Assembly: GCF_900102105.1 (NCBI RefSeq)
Contig: NZ_FNBB01000003.1
Coordinates: forward strand, 434,001-498,000
Direction: 5' to 3'
Source: Agrobacterium pusense
Lineage (GTDB): Bacteria; Pseudomonadota; Alphaproteobacteria; Rhizobiales; Rhizobiaceae
DNA length: 64,000 nt
A program made the position numbers and the translations under genes. How positions within the stretch are numbered: the stretch's first letter is position 1; the number at the start of each line of letters is the position of its first letter. Below are positions 36,303-44,825 of the stretch, one piece after another. The notes under the pieces were generated by a model. That model saw nothing but the letters and a program-made list of their open reading frames with translations. It was not told the DNA's origin and did no database searches.

Positions 36303-36350
36303 ACGCCTCGTATCCTGCGGCAGGCTGCAACGGCGCAGAAGCATATAAAA

Positions 36351-36380
36351 CATTATTTCTATAGAATTTTGTCATTATGG
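36351..36380 (+). promoter_or_regulatory. CTATAGAA-type promoter/operator element before the flavin reductase
   Basis: The block TTATTTCTATAGAATTTTG with a palindromic TTCTATAGAA core, followed by CATTATGG, closely parallels the block at 10993-11018 (TTTATCTATAGAAAATG, then TTTTATGG). It lies 73-102 bases before the flavin reductase ATG at 36453. Confidence 0.45.
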
Positions 36381-36452
36381 AAAAAGGTGCCTGTTTCCCA
36401 CCCCATCGCCGCTGTTAGCTATTGAACAAATCAGCTTTTTCAGGAGCCACCG

Positions 36453-36998
36453 ATGACATTGCAATATGCGGCCAAGGATCAACAATTCATCAATCTCCGT
36501 GACCCCGTTGCCGGCAAGGCTCCGGATGCCGACAGCCTCAAGGCGGCGCTGAGAACACTGGGCGGCGGCGTCAGCGTGATCACGGCGGGGGAAGGGGAGG
36601 CCCGAACGGGTGCGACCGTAACCTCGGCCACGGCGCTGTCGGTCGATCCCCCCAGAATTCTTGTCGCGCTCAATCGCTCCTCGTCCACATGGCCGGTCGT
36701 GCAGCGTTTCGGCCATCTCGCCGTGAACATTATCGGCCCCAACCATCAGTTCATCGCCAACCAGTTCGCCGGCATCGGCGGCCTGAAGGGTGCGGATCGT
36801 TATCGCGGTGCTGAATGGACCCGGCTGGCGAGCGGCGCGCCTATTCTTGAGGATGCTGTCGCGGCGATCGACTGCACCATTGAGGAAGCGATCGAACGGC
36901 ATAGCCATGTCATCGTGATCGGCAAGGTGGAGGCGATCCGCGTCGGCTCCGGCTACTCGCTGGTCTATCAGAACGGGCGTTATCATTCGCTGGGTTAA
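36453..36998 (+). CDS. Flavin reductase (DszD/HpaC-type, FMN reductase-like domain)
   Basis: A 181-residue protein of the flavin_reduct family: LKAALRTLGGGVSVITAGEG, TGATVTSATALSVDPPRILVALNRSS, FAVN-like LAVNIIG, and the C-terminal HVIVIGKVEAIRVG. These enzymes make FMNH2 with NAD(P)H for two-component monooxygenases. It is the only such reductase in the window, so it may serve the LLM and DszC-like oxygenases here. An in-frame start at 36453 is followed by a short N-terminal extension. It lies 48 bases before the truncated DszC-like gene, probably in the same transcript. Confidence 0.88.
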   Translation: MTLQYAAKDQQFINLRDPVAGKAPDADSLKAALRTLGGGVSVITAGEGEARTGATVTSATALSVDPPRILVALNRSSSTWPVVQRFGHLAVNIIGPNHQFIANQFAGIGGLKGADRYRGAEWTRLASGAPILEDAVAAIDCTIEEAIERHSHVIVIGKVEAIRVGSGYSLVYQNGRYHSLG

Positions 36999-37046
36999 GC
37001 GTCGGCCGCCGGCGCGTTGCTTTGTCATTGTTTGAGGGAGTTGAGC

Positions 37047-37991
37047 ATGGGATCCGTCACGCCTCTCGGCGAAAGACTTCGTTTCGTTCCTCCACGCCTT
37101 GGCGCGGATATTGATGTGCTGACCGTCGCACGGGCAATCGCCGCGAACTGCGGCGTTGAAAGTCCAGGACACATCCACGCTCGGATTGCCCGTTCCGGCC
37201 TTCTCGCTCTTTCCGTTCCAACGGAGCTCGGTGGAGCGGATATCACCAATGACATTCTGTCACAGGCGCTTGCCATTATTTCAGCAGCCGATGCCGAGGC
37301 GGCGCAGGGCCTCGTTGAACATTTCACTGCCCTTGAGTTCATCAGGAATGCGGGCAGCGAAGAGCAGCGCAGGGCGCTTTTCGCCCGTCTCGATCTTGGC
37401 GAGACATTCGGACCGGCAACGTCTGCCGCGAATCTGGACCAAGCGGTTACGGTGACGGAAGACGACTATGCCCTGCGGCTTCCCGACGACGTTGTTGGGT
37501 CGGTGAGGGGCGACGCGGACTGGATCGTCGTGCCAGCGGTCAATACGTCCGGGCAGCCCTTGCTTATCGTCTTGCGCAATCGCCCCAATACGTCGTGGGA
37601 GGGTCTGGTGCGTGCCGATCAGGTTGTGTTCCTGGCTCAGGGCGCCGGAAATCTGGCCACTTCCGTTTCAACACTTTTGAGGGCCGCAGTGGCGTTGGGA
37701 CAAAAGCAGGGTGAGCTTTCGTCCCTGCTGATCGACAGGCTGGCGGATAAGAGTGCGGCGCGACCCGTCATAGGGGAAGTATTTCTCGCCATCGAACTCC
37801 TGAGGGCGCAGATAGCAAGCCTTGCGGCCAATATCGATGCGGCACAGGTTGGTGCAGAAAACGTCACCTTTCGCTCGGTTCGCAACAATGCCATCACGCT
37901 TGAAATCCTGATGGCACGCCTCGGTCTTGTCGAAGGCGTCAGCGAAGACGGATTGATCGCTTCGCTGGAGGACGATCTGCGCAGGCAATGA
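37047..37991 (+). CDS. Shortened acyl-CoA dehydrogenase-fold protein (DszC/SfnB-related)
   Basis: A 314-residue protein starting at 37047 after GAGGGAG. It has the fold's opening (ARSGLLALSVPTELGGADI, LAIISAADAEAAQGLVEHFTALEF) and a helical C-terminal half (LATSVSTLLRAAVALGQKQG). Compared with the relatives at 21958 and 31242 (about 390-410 residues) the central beta domain is shortened and the terminal RT...HxP active-site stretch is missing. The frame is intact, so it may be a diverged or accessory subunit rather than decay. It follows the flavin reductase gene and converges on the Rrf2 gene. Confidence 0.75.
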   Translation: MGSVTPLGERLRFVPPRLGADIDVLTVARAIAANCGVESPGHIHARIARSGLLALSVPTELGGADITNDILSQALAIISAADAEAAQGLVEHFTALEFIRNAGSEEQRRALFARLDLGETFGPATSAANLDQAVTVTEDDYALRLPDDVVGSVRGDADWIVVPAVNTSGQPLLIVLRNRPNTSWEGLVRADQVVFLAQGAGNLATSVSTLLRAAVALGQKQGELSSLLIDRLADKSAARPVIGEVFLAIELLRAQIASLAANIDAAQVGAENVTFRSVRNNAITLEILMARLGLVEGVSEDGLIASLEDDLRRQ

Positions 37992-38021
37992 GTAGATCGC
38001 GAATGGCCGACCGTTCGAAAT

Positions 38022-38471
38022 CTATTGACCGGCCGGAATGGCGTGGGCGTCCTGCCCGTCCTTCTCCACGAATTGCGCAAGCGTCATATTGTCCAGAATC
38101 GTTGCGATGGCGTCACGGACGTCCGTCATCGAAAGTCTGACCTGACAGGTCTCCGGATCATCGCAGTCGTCACAGGCTTCAAAGGCTGTGCGACTTGCGC
38201 AGCGGATGGGCGCCAGAGGACCGTCCAGCGTGCGGATAACTTGGCCGATCATGATTTCCGACGGCATTTTCGACAGTGAATAACCGCCATTGGGCCCCTT
38301 CTTGGAGCGCAGGATCCCGCTATTGCGCAGTTCCAGAAGAATGGTGTCGAGAAATTTTTTCGGGATGTTGTTACGGCTCGCAATCTCTGTCACGAAGGCG
38401 GTTTCGCCCTGGGGCAACCGCGCCAGATCGACAAGTGCTTTTAGTCCGTATTTGCCTTTTTTGGTCAACAT
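38022..38471 (-). CDS. Rrf2-family transcriptional regulator with cysteine cluster
   Basis: A 149-residue regulator starting at ATG 38471 (a GTG at 38474 is one codon upstream). The winged helix-turn-helix is typical (MLTKKGKYGLKALVDLA, ASRNNIPKKFLDTILLELR, LRSKKGPNGGYSLSK). Four cysteines follow in the pattern C-x8-C-x2-C-x5-C, suiting an iron-sulfur or thiol sensor. Rrf2 relatives include IscR, RirA, NsrR and the cysteine regulator CymR. It sits between the sulfonate/flavin reductase genes and the S-alkyl-cysteine-like operon, so control of sulfur use is plausible but not shown. Confidence 0.88.
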   Translation of the reverse strand: MLTKKGKYGLKALVDLARLPQGETAFVTEIASRNNIPKKFLDTILLELRNSGILRSKKGPNGGYSLSKMPSEIMIGQVIRTLDGPLAPIRCASRTAFEACDDCDDPETCQVRLSMTDVRDAIATILDNMTLAQFVEKDGQDAHAIPAGQ

Positions 38472-38773
38472 CACATGATCCGAAAGAGAAACGGCACGTT
38501 TTACAGCGCCTCGCCATATTATTCCTGAGTTACTAAGTAGTTTTTACCGAATTTCGGCGCAAGCCCGTTTCGCCTTCGTTGGTGCTGAAAGCGGCCAGTT
38601 GCAACGTTATTTTAAGGTGACCCTCCGCGTTGCGGATGGCTCCCGCCTGCGCCGGCTTTCCGCGACACCATTGAAAACAATATTTTCTCTCATCGCGCCG
38701 CAACGTGGAACGATCATCCTTTATTAGTATATAAAATCCGTAGACAAAGTATGCATCAAAGACACGCGAGGTG
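38472..38773. promoter_or_regulatory. Divergent promoter region between Rrf2 gene and the seven-gene operon
   Basis: A 302-base gap with no credible gene. On the minus strand, ACTACTTAGTAACTCAGG (about 38526-38543) precedes the Rrf2 gene and may be its promoter or an autoregulatory site. Near the plus-strand operon, CTTTATTAGTATATAAAATC (38719-38738) is a weaker relative of the CTATAGAA blocks. Confidence 0.35.
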
Positions 38774-39778
38774 ATGATGTATACGCTCAGTTTGCTGGAC
38801 AAGAGCCCTGTTCCCACGGGTGAGGACGCGGCGAGTGCATTCCGCGACACTATCAATCTCGCCAGACGTGCCGAAGAGCTGGGCTACCGCCGTTTCTGGG
38901 TGGCCGAGCATCACAATTCGCCGGAACTAGCCGGGTCCGCGCCGGAAGCGCTGGTTGCGTGGATATTGGCGAAGACCTCCCACATCCGCGTCGGCTCAGG
39001 CGGCGTCATGCTGCAGCACTACAGCCCTTACAAGGTTGCCGAGGTTTTCAACGTTTTGTCGTCGCTCGCGCCTGGCCGGGTTGATCTCGGCATCGGTAAG
39101 ACACCGGGCGGGCTGCCGCTCGCGACGTCAGCCTTGCAGCAGGCCTATGATCCTGCCCGCAAACCGGATTTTGAAGCGGCCTTCGGCGAGCTTACCACAT
39201 TCCTGTCCGGCGCCGCGCCGCACGAACACGCGCAGGCCGGATTGCGGGCAACTCCCGTACCGCCGGTCGCTGCGGAACGATTCCTGCTCGGCGCCAGCCC
39301 GGAAAGCGCGAGGCTTGCCGCTTCACGCGGATGGAATTTCGTTTTTGCCGGCCATCTCAATGGCGACGTGGAGGTTCTCCGCCGCAGCCTTTCGGCTTTC
39401 CGTGAAGAAAGCGGCGGAGTTGCCCCGGTCCTTGCCCTGTCCGCGTTTGCTGCCAGCGACCCCGCTCATGCCGCGCGGCAGGTCGAAGGTCAGCGCATTT
39501 ACCGGGTGTTCCTCAGTGATGGCAGGGCCTTCAATCTGGGCCGGCGTGAACAGGCGGAGGAATTTGCCCGCCAGTCCGGCGATGCCGATTACCGCATCGA
39601 GGAGCGCAAGCCCAATGTCCTGCATGGCGGGCCGGAGGATATTCACAAGGCGCTTCGCGCGCTTTCCGAAGAGCACGGCATCGAGGAATTCATCATCGAG
39701 CCGCCGCATGTCGGGGCCGATCAGCGGCTTGCCTCGATCGAACTCTTGGCCACGCACCGCCTTTCCCGGGCGGCGTGA
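38774..39778 (+). CDS. LLM oxidoreductase, group 1 (MsnO8/YtmO-like)
   Basis: A 334-residue luciferase-like protein. It has SLLDKSPVPTG, RRAEELGYRRFWVAEHHN, ILAKTSHIRVGSGGVMLQHY, VFNVLSSLAPGRVDLGIGKTPGG and a C-terminal EEFIIEPPHVGADQRLASIELLA. These match the small LLM subgroup that includes Bacillus YtmO (CmoO). Three starts are possible: GTG 38771, ATG 38774 and ATG 38777. It is the first of seven same-strand genes ending at 46828, with a 23-base gap to the next. A role in oxidative cleavage of an S-substituted cysteine derivative is inferred from the operon. Confidence 0.85.
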   Translation: MMYTLSLLDKSPVPTGEDAASAFRDTINLARRAEELGYRRFWVAEHHNSPELAGSAPEALVAWILAKTSHIRVGSGGVMLQHYSPYKVAEVFNVLSSLAPGRVDLGIGKTPGGLPLATSALQQAYDPARKPDFEAAFGELTTFLSGAAPHEHAQAGLRATPVPPVAAERFLLGASPESARLAASRGWNFVFAGHLNGDVEVLRRSLSAFREESGGVAPVLALSAFAASDPAHAARQVEGQRIYRVFLSDGRAFNLGRREQAEEFARQSGDADYRIEERKPNVLHGGPEDIHKALRALSEEHGIEEFIIEPPHVGADQRLASIELLATHRLSRAA

Positions 39779-39801
39779 TTTAGTCCTCAGGAGGAAATGA
39801 C

Positions 39802-41142
39802 ATGACGAGAAAGAAAATCCGTTTCGGCATCATGCTTCAGGGTCCCGGCGGGCATATGAACGCTTGGCGGCATCCCAAAAGCCCAGTTGACGCCAGCGTC
39901 AATTTCGAGTTTTTCAGGAAGAATGCGTTGAAGGCGGAGGCGGCCGGTATCGCCTTCGCTTTCGTGGCGGACGGGCTTTACATCAACGAAAAGTCGATCC
40001 CTCATTTCCTCAACCGGTTCGAGCCGCTGACGATCCTTTCAGCGCTGGCCGCGGTGACCTCGAAGATCGGTCTCGCCGGAACCGTTTCGACCTCCTATAG
40101 CGACCCCTTCACCATCGCCCGCCAGTTTGCTTCGCTCGATCTCCTGAGCGGTGGCCGCGCCGGATGGAATGCGGTGACGACACCTCTCGAAGGCACGGCG
40201 AAGAACTACAGCCGCAATCATCCTGAACATGCGCTGCGTTATGAGATTGCCGACGAATATCTCGAAGTCATCAAGGGTCTGTGGGACAGCTGGGACGATG
40301 ATGCCTTTGTGCGCAACCGTGAGACGGGACAATTTTTCGACCGCACCAAACTTCACACCCTCGGCCATAAGGGCCGCTTTTTCCAGGTGGAAGGCCCCTT
40401 GAACATCCAGCGTTCGCCGCAGGGGCAGCCGGTAGTGTTTCAGGCCGGCTCATCCGATGCCGGCATCGGTCTTGCGGGCAAGCACGCTGATGCGGTCTTC
40501 ACCAATTCCGCTTCACTTGAGGAAAACCAGACCTTCCTGAAGCGAGTCAAGCAGAGTGCCGTCGCGCAGGGCAGGTCCGCTGCCGATGTGAAGATCTTCC
40601 CAGGCATCGGTCCGATTGTCGGCGAGACCCAGGAAGAAGCGGAGGCGAAATACGACGTTATCCGCAACCTCATCACAATCGAGGAGGCGCTCGCCTATCT
40701 CGGCCGCTTCTTCGATCATCATGATTTCAGCGTCTATCCGCTGGATGAGCCTTTCCCTGACCTGGGCGATATCGGCAAGAACAGTTTCCGTTCAACGACC
40801 GACCGCATCAAGCGTCGCGCCAAGGAAAAGAACCAGACGCTGCGCGAGGCGGCACTGGAGGCGGCGACCCCGCGTGAGGGTTTCATCGGCACACCGGACA
40901 AGGTGGCTGACGAAATCATCCGCTGGGTGGAGCACGACGCTGCGGACGGCTTCATTCTCGGTTTTCCCGTGATCGCCGAAGGGCTGGATGATTTTATCCG
41001 CCTTGTCATTCCTGTGCTGCAGCGGCGGGGTTATTTCGATCCGCATCTGGACGGGGCGACGCTGCGCGACCATCTCGGGCTGCCTTTCCGGGAAAGCGTC
41101 TACACCCGGGGCGAAAGCGGTTCGGACAAGGCCATCGCATAA
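39802..41142 (+). CDS. LLM flavin monooxygenase of the NtaA/DszA family (CmoJ/YtnJ-like by context)
   Basis: A 446-residue protein preceded by AGGAGGAAATGAC. It has IRFGIMLQGPGGHMNAWRHP, GIAFAFVADGLYI, TSKIGLAGTVSTSYSDPFTIARQFAS, LSGGRAGWNAVTTP, GPLNIQRSPQGQPV and DGFILGFP. The family includes NtaA, DszA and the Bacillus N-acetyl-S-alkylcysteine monooxygenase CmoJ (YtnJ). It is followed by an M20 amidohydrolase and a GNAT gene, as in the Bacillus operon. It would need FMNH2, for which 36453 is the nearest reductase. Substrate specificity cannot be read from sequence. Confidence 0.87.
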   Translation: MTRKKIRFGIMLQGPGGHMNAWRHPKSPVDASVNFEFFRKNALKAEAAGIAFAFVADGLYINEKSIPHFLNRFEPLTILSALAAVTSKIGLAGTVSTSYSDPFTIARQFASLDLLSGGRAGWNAVTTPLEGTAKNYSRNHPEHALRYEIADEYLEVIKGLWDSWDDDAFVRNRETGQFFDRTKLHTLGHKGRFFQVEGPLNIQRSPQGQPVVFQAGSSDAGIGLAGKHADAVFTNSASLEENQTFLKRVKQSAVAQGRSAADVKIFPGIGPIVGETQEEAEAKYDVIRNLITIEEALAYLGRFFDHHDFSVYPLDEPFPDLGDIGKNSFRSTTDRIKRRAKEKNQTLREAALEAATPREGFIGTPDKVADEIIRWVEHDAADGFILGFPVIAEGLDDFIRLVIPVLQRRGYFDPHLDGATLRDHLGLPFRESVYTRGESGSDKAIA

Positions 41143-41220
41143 GATCGCGGCCGGAGGGCGACCCGGCCAGCGCAGACTTTCAGGACGCGGCGCGTAAAGG
41201 GTCGTGCAGGAGATAGAACC

Positions 41221-42408
41221 ATGAACATCCACATTGACGGCGCGCGTCCGCAGGACGACGCCGAACGGGGAATCCTTGCCTTCATCGAGGAGAGCATCGC
41301 CATCCGGCGCGATCTCCACCGGCATCCGGAGCTCTCGCTGAAGGAGAAACGCACGGCCGCTCTCATCGCCCGTTATCTTCTGTCTTTCGGATATGAGGTG
41401 ACGGAGGGCGTCGGCGGCCATGGCGTTGTGGCGACCCTCAAGCGCGGCCATGGCGAAAAACGCCTCGGTATTCGCGCCGATATCGACGCGCTGCCCATTA
41501 CCGAGGAAACCGGCCTTGCCTATGCCAGCGACACGCCGGGTGTCATGCATGCCTGCGGTCACGACGGCCATACGACCATCCTGCTCGCAGCAGCCCGTTA
41601 TCTTGCCGAAACCTCGAGTTTTTCCGGCACGTTGACACTGATCTTCCAGCCCGCCGAGGAAATCGGCGCCGGCGCGAGGGCGATGATAAAGGACCGGCTG
41701 TTCGAACGCTTTCCGGTCGACGCCGTCTTTGGCCTGCATAACTGGCCGGGTGTCGAGGCGGGCCAGTTCGGTTTCGTTGAAGGTCCTGCAATGGCCTCCG
41801 TCGACAAGGCGAAGGTGCGGATTGTCGGCAGGGGCGGACACGGGGCAGCGCCGCACGAAACGGTCGACCCGGTTCTCGCCTCGGCAAGCTTCGTCACCGC
41901 GCTGCAAAGCATCGTTTCACGCAATGTCGATCCGCGCGAGATGGCGGTGCTGACGGTTGGCTCCATTCATGGCGGGACGGCTTCGAATGTCATTCCCGAG
42001 AGCGTCGAACTGCAGATCACTGCGCGCGCCTTCTCGCCGGTCGTGCGCGACAGGCTGGAGGAGCGGCTTCCGGCGCTGGCAAAGGCGCAGGCGGAAAGCT
42101 TTGGCGCAAAGGCCGAGGTTGCTTATGCACGGGGTTTTCCGCCCGTCATCAATCATGCCGTGCAGACGGCTTTCGCCCAAGATGTCGCCAGACGGCACTT
42201 CCCGCCAGGACAGATCGCCGAGAGCTTTCAGCCGAGAACGGCGAGCGAGGATTTCGCCTTCATGCTGCAGGAGCGGCCTGGTTCCTATCTCTTCGTCGGC
42301 AATGGCGACAGCGCGCCGCTGCACAGCCCTCACTACGATTTCAACGATACGATCATCGCCCCTGCGGCGCGCTTCTGGGTGCGTCTGGCGGAAGACTACC
42401 TCTCCTGA
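41221..42408 (+). CDS. M20-family amidohydrolase (SndB/HipO-like deacylase)
   Basis: A 395-residue amidohydrolase after an AGGAG site. Metal-site segment HACGHDGHTT at about residues 110-119, FQPAEEIGAGARAM with catalytic glutamates, and the opening RRDLHRHPELSLKEK. A second conserved histidine lies in GGHGAAPH. Known relatives remove acetyl or benzoyl groups from amino acids; in Bacillus the corresponding enzymes deacetylate N-acetylcysteine formed after S-dealkylation. It lies 21 bases before the GNAT gene. About as long as the copy at 14296 but clearly distinct in sequence. Confidence 0.9.
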   Translation: MNIHIDGARPQDDAERGILAFIEESIAIRRDLHRHPELSLKEKRTAALIARYLLSFGYEVTEGVGGHGVVATLKRGHGEKRLGIRADIDALPITEETGLAYASDTPGVMHACGHDGHTTILLAAARYLAETSSFSGTLTLIFQPAEEIGAGARAMIKDRLFERFPVDAVFGLHNWPGVEAGQFGFVEGPAMASVDKAKVRIVGRGGHGAAPHETVDPVLASASFVTALQSIVSRNVDPREMAVLTVGSIHGGTASNVIPESVELQITARAFSPVVRDRLEERLPALAKAQAESFGAKAEVAYARGFPPVINHAVQTAFAQDVARRHFPPGQIAESFQPRTASEDFAFMLQERPGSYLFVGNGDSAPLHSPHYDFNDTIIAPAARFWVRLAEDYLS

Positions 42409-42429
42409 CGCAAAATTTGGGACAAGGAC

Positions 42430-42984
42430 ATGAGCGACACTTTTTTCTATACATCGGTCAAGGATCCGCTCGCGACGCCGCTTCTTGAGGAGTTGCTGTT
42501 CGAATATGACAGCCGCTACGGCACATTTTTCAATGCGGAAGGGGCCAAGGCGGAGCTCAACAAATATCCGCCTGAGGCCTTCAGCCCGCCATCTGGCAAC
42601 TTCCTGCTGCTCCTGCGTGACGGCAAGGCGATCGCCGGTGGGGCTTTCATGCGCTACGACGACGAGACGGCAGAATTCAAGCGCGTCTGGACACACTCCG
42701 CCCATCGCAGGCAGGGGCTCGCGAAACTTGTGCTGCGGGAACTGGAGCTGCAGGCGATCCGTCAGGGCTACGCCCGCGTTTATCTGACCACCGGCTTCCG
42801 TCAGCCAGAAGCGGTCGGTCTTTATCTGACCAACGGCTACCGCGCCCTGTTCGACACCGCGGCCGATCCCGAGACGATCAAGTCCCTGCCTTTTGAAAAA
42901 TGGCTGTCTGAAGCTTCTGCGCCCATCAGGGATGGCGCATCGCTTTCGGCCGCGCGGCCGCAACTCTCTCCAGTTCATCCGTGA
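42430..42984 (+). CDS. GNAT-family N-acetyltransferase (SnaA/YtmI-like by context)
   Basis: A 184-residue acetyltransferase with an AAGGA ribosome site. The GNAT core is visible as [21 protein letters not shown] (strands 2-4) and [14 protein letters not shown] (acetyl-CoA pyrophosphate-binding motif A), then [13 protein letters not shown]. Length is near that of Bacillus SnaA (YtmI), which N-acetylates S-alkyl-cysteines before oxidation. Acetylation of the imported amino acid is inferred from the operon, since GNAT proteins act on many amines. Confidence 0.85.
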   Translation: MSDTFFYTSVKDPLATPLLEELLFEYDSRYGTFFNAEGAKAELNKYPPEAFSPPSGNFLLLLRDGKAIAGGAFMRYDDETAEFKRVWTHSAHRRQGLAKLVLRELELQAIRQGYARVYLTTGFRQPEAVGLYLTNGYRALFDTAADPETIKSLPFEKWLSEASAPIRDGASLSAARPQLSPVHP

Positions 42985-42997
42985 AAGGCCTTTTCCG

Positions 42998-44803
42998 ATG
43001 ACGATAGCTTCCGATTTTCCGAATGTCTCGGTGAGTGAACACAAGGGCGAGCCGGTCAGGGACGGTTACGCGCATTTCCGCGTCGTTCCTGCCCGCTATC
43101 CACTGCGTACGGCGGGCACCGTTCTTGCGGTTCTCATCATCGCGGCCGTCCTGCATTCCGTCTTCGGTAACCCACGCTGGGGCTGGAATGTATTTGCGGA
43201 ATGGTTTTTCGCCGAACCGGTGCTTGTGGGGCTAGGCCGGACGCTGCTGCTGACGGCGCTTGGGGCTTTTCTGGGTTTCGTGCTCGGCACCGTTCTCGCC
43301 CTTGCCCGCGTTTCGGGGTCTCCCCTGCTTGTCGCGATCTCCTGGACCTATATCTGGATATTCCGTTCCATTCCGCTGATTGTGCTGCTGCTGATCCTCA
43401 ATAATCTCGGTTATCTCTACGAGACCGTCACGATCGGCGTTCCCTATACCGGTATCAACTTCTTCAGCTGGAACACGACGCAGCTCATGACGCCCTTTGC
43501 GGCTGCGGTGCTCGGACTGACGCTACATGCTGCGGCTTTCTCATCGGAGATCGTGCGCGGCGGCATCCTATCAGTCGAACAAGGTCAGCTCGAAGCGGCG
43601 GCCTCGCTTGGCCTGCCGCGCCGCCGGCAGTTTTCGCGCATCGTGCTACCGCAGGCGATGAGAACCATTCTGCCCAATGGTTTCAACGAGATCATTCTCC
43701 TCGCAAAGGGAACGTCGCAGGTCTATATCCTCGCGCTGCCCGAGCTATTCTATACGATCCAGATCATCTATCGCCGCAATCTGGAAGTGATCCCGCTGCT
43801 GATGGTTGCCACCGTCTGGTATCTGGTGATCCTGACCGCGCTTTCCATCGTCCAGCATCACATCGAGCGGCACTTTTCGCGTGGCGCGCTGCGCAACCCT
43901 CCGCCCTCACTATTTGCAACGCTCTACCGCACAATCCGGCCGCGCCGGCCCTTGCCTGAAGCGGTGGAGGCACCAGCGCCTGCGGACGCTAGAGCCGAAC
44001 GGCCGGCCGCCGTCAGGACCGGTAGTTTCCAGCTCGGAAATCGCGGTGGTTCGGTCAATATTCACGGTGTTTCGAAGTCTTTCGGCTCGCTGAAAGTCCT
44101 TGATGATGTCACCGTTTCCATTCCGGCGGGCAGTGTCACCACCATTCTCGGCCAGTCCGGGTCCGGCAAGTCCACCCTGCTGCGCTCCATCAATCACCTG
44201 GAACGCGTGGATGATGGCTTCATTGCCATCGACGGCGAACTGGTCGGATATCGCCAGCAAGGCGACACGCTCTACGAGCTGAAGGAGCGGGAGATCCTCA
44301 AGCGACGCGTTGAAGTGGGTATGGTTTTTCAGAGCTTCAACCTCTTCCCCCATCTTACCGCACTGGAAAATATAGCCGAAGCGCCGGTCGTGGTTCGCGG
44401 CATCAAGAAGGAGCAGGCCGAGGCGGAGGCGAGGGATCTTCTGGCTCGCGTCGGTCTTGCCGAAAAGTCCGGAGCCTATCCGCGTCAGCTTTCAGGCGGC
44501 CAGCAGCAGCGCGTGGCGATTGCGCGGGCGCTTGCCCTACGGCCAAAGGTGCTGTTGTTCGATGAGCCGACCTCGGCGCTTGATCCCGAACTCGTCAACG
44601 AGGTGCTTGACGTCATCAAGGAACTGTCCCGGTCCGGCGTCACCCTCATCATCGTCACGCACGAGATCGGTTTTGCCCGTGAAGTTTCCGACAGGGTGAT
44701 CTTCATGGAGCAGGGGCGAATTCTCGAAACGGGTACGCCTGACAAGGTGTTCAATAATCCCGAGCATCCGCGCACAGCTGAATTCCTCGCCAAAGTTCTC
44801 TAA
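42998..44803 (+). CDS. Fused permease-ATPase of a polar amino-acid ABC transporter
   Basis: A 601-residue protein from 42998 (AAAGG upstream). Residues about 30-310 are a His/Glu/Gln/Arg/Asp-type permease with several helices and the EAA loop ([16 protein letters not shown], then [13 protein letters not shown]). A linker rich in Pro/Ala (about 315-345) leads to a complete ATPase: Walker [11 protein letters not shown]-loop [10 protein letters not shown], signature LSGGQQQR, Walker [12 protein letters not shown] and H-loop VTHE. Normally these are separate proteins and two permease subunits may exist; here one fused chain would homodimerise. It is transcribed with two binding proteins that probably feed it. 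Confidence 0.9.
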   Translation: MTIASDFPNVSVSEHKGEPVRDGYAHFRVVPARYPLRTAGTVLAVLIIAAVLHSVFGNPRWGWNVFAEWFFAEPVLVGLGRTLLLTALGAFLGFVLGTVLALARVSGSPLLVAISWTYIWIFRSIPLIVLLLILNNLGYLYETVTIGVPYTGINFFSWNTTQLMTPFAAAVLGLTLHAAAFSSEIVRGGILSVEQGQLEAAASLGLPRRRQFSRIVLPQAMRTILPNGFNEIILLAKGTSQVYILALPELFYTIQIIYRRNLEVIPLLMVATVWYLVILTALSIVQHHIERHFSRGALRNPPPSLFATLYRTIRPRRPLPEAVEAPAPADARAERPAAVRTGSFQLGNRGGSVNIHGVSKSFGSLKVLDDVTVSIPAGSVTTILGQSGSGKSTLLRSINHLERVDDGFIAIDGELVGYRQQGDTLYELKEREILKRRVEVGMVFQSFNLFPHLTALENIAEAPVVVRGIKKEQAEAEARDLLARVGLAEKSGAYPRQLSGGQQQRVAIARALALRPKVLLFDEPTSALDPELVNEVLDVIKELSRSGVTLIIVTHEIGFAREVSDRVIFMEQGRILETGTPDKVFNNPEHPRTAEFLAKVL

Positions 44804-44825
44804 TCAACAACAAGGAAACACTCAC

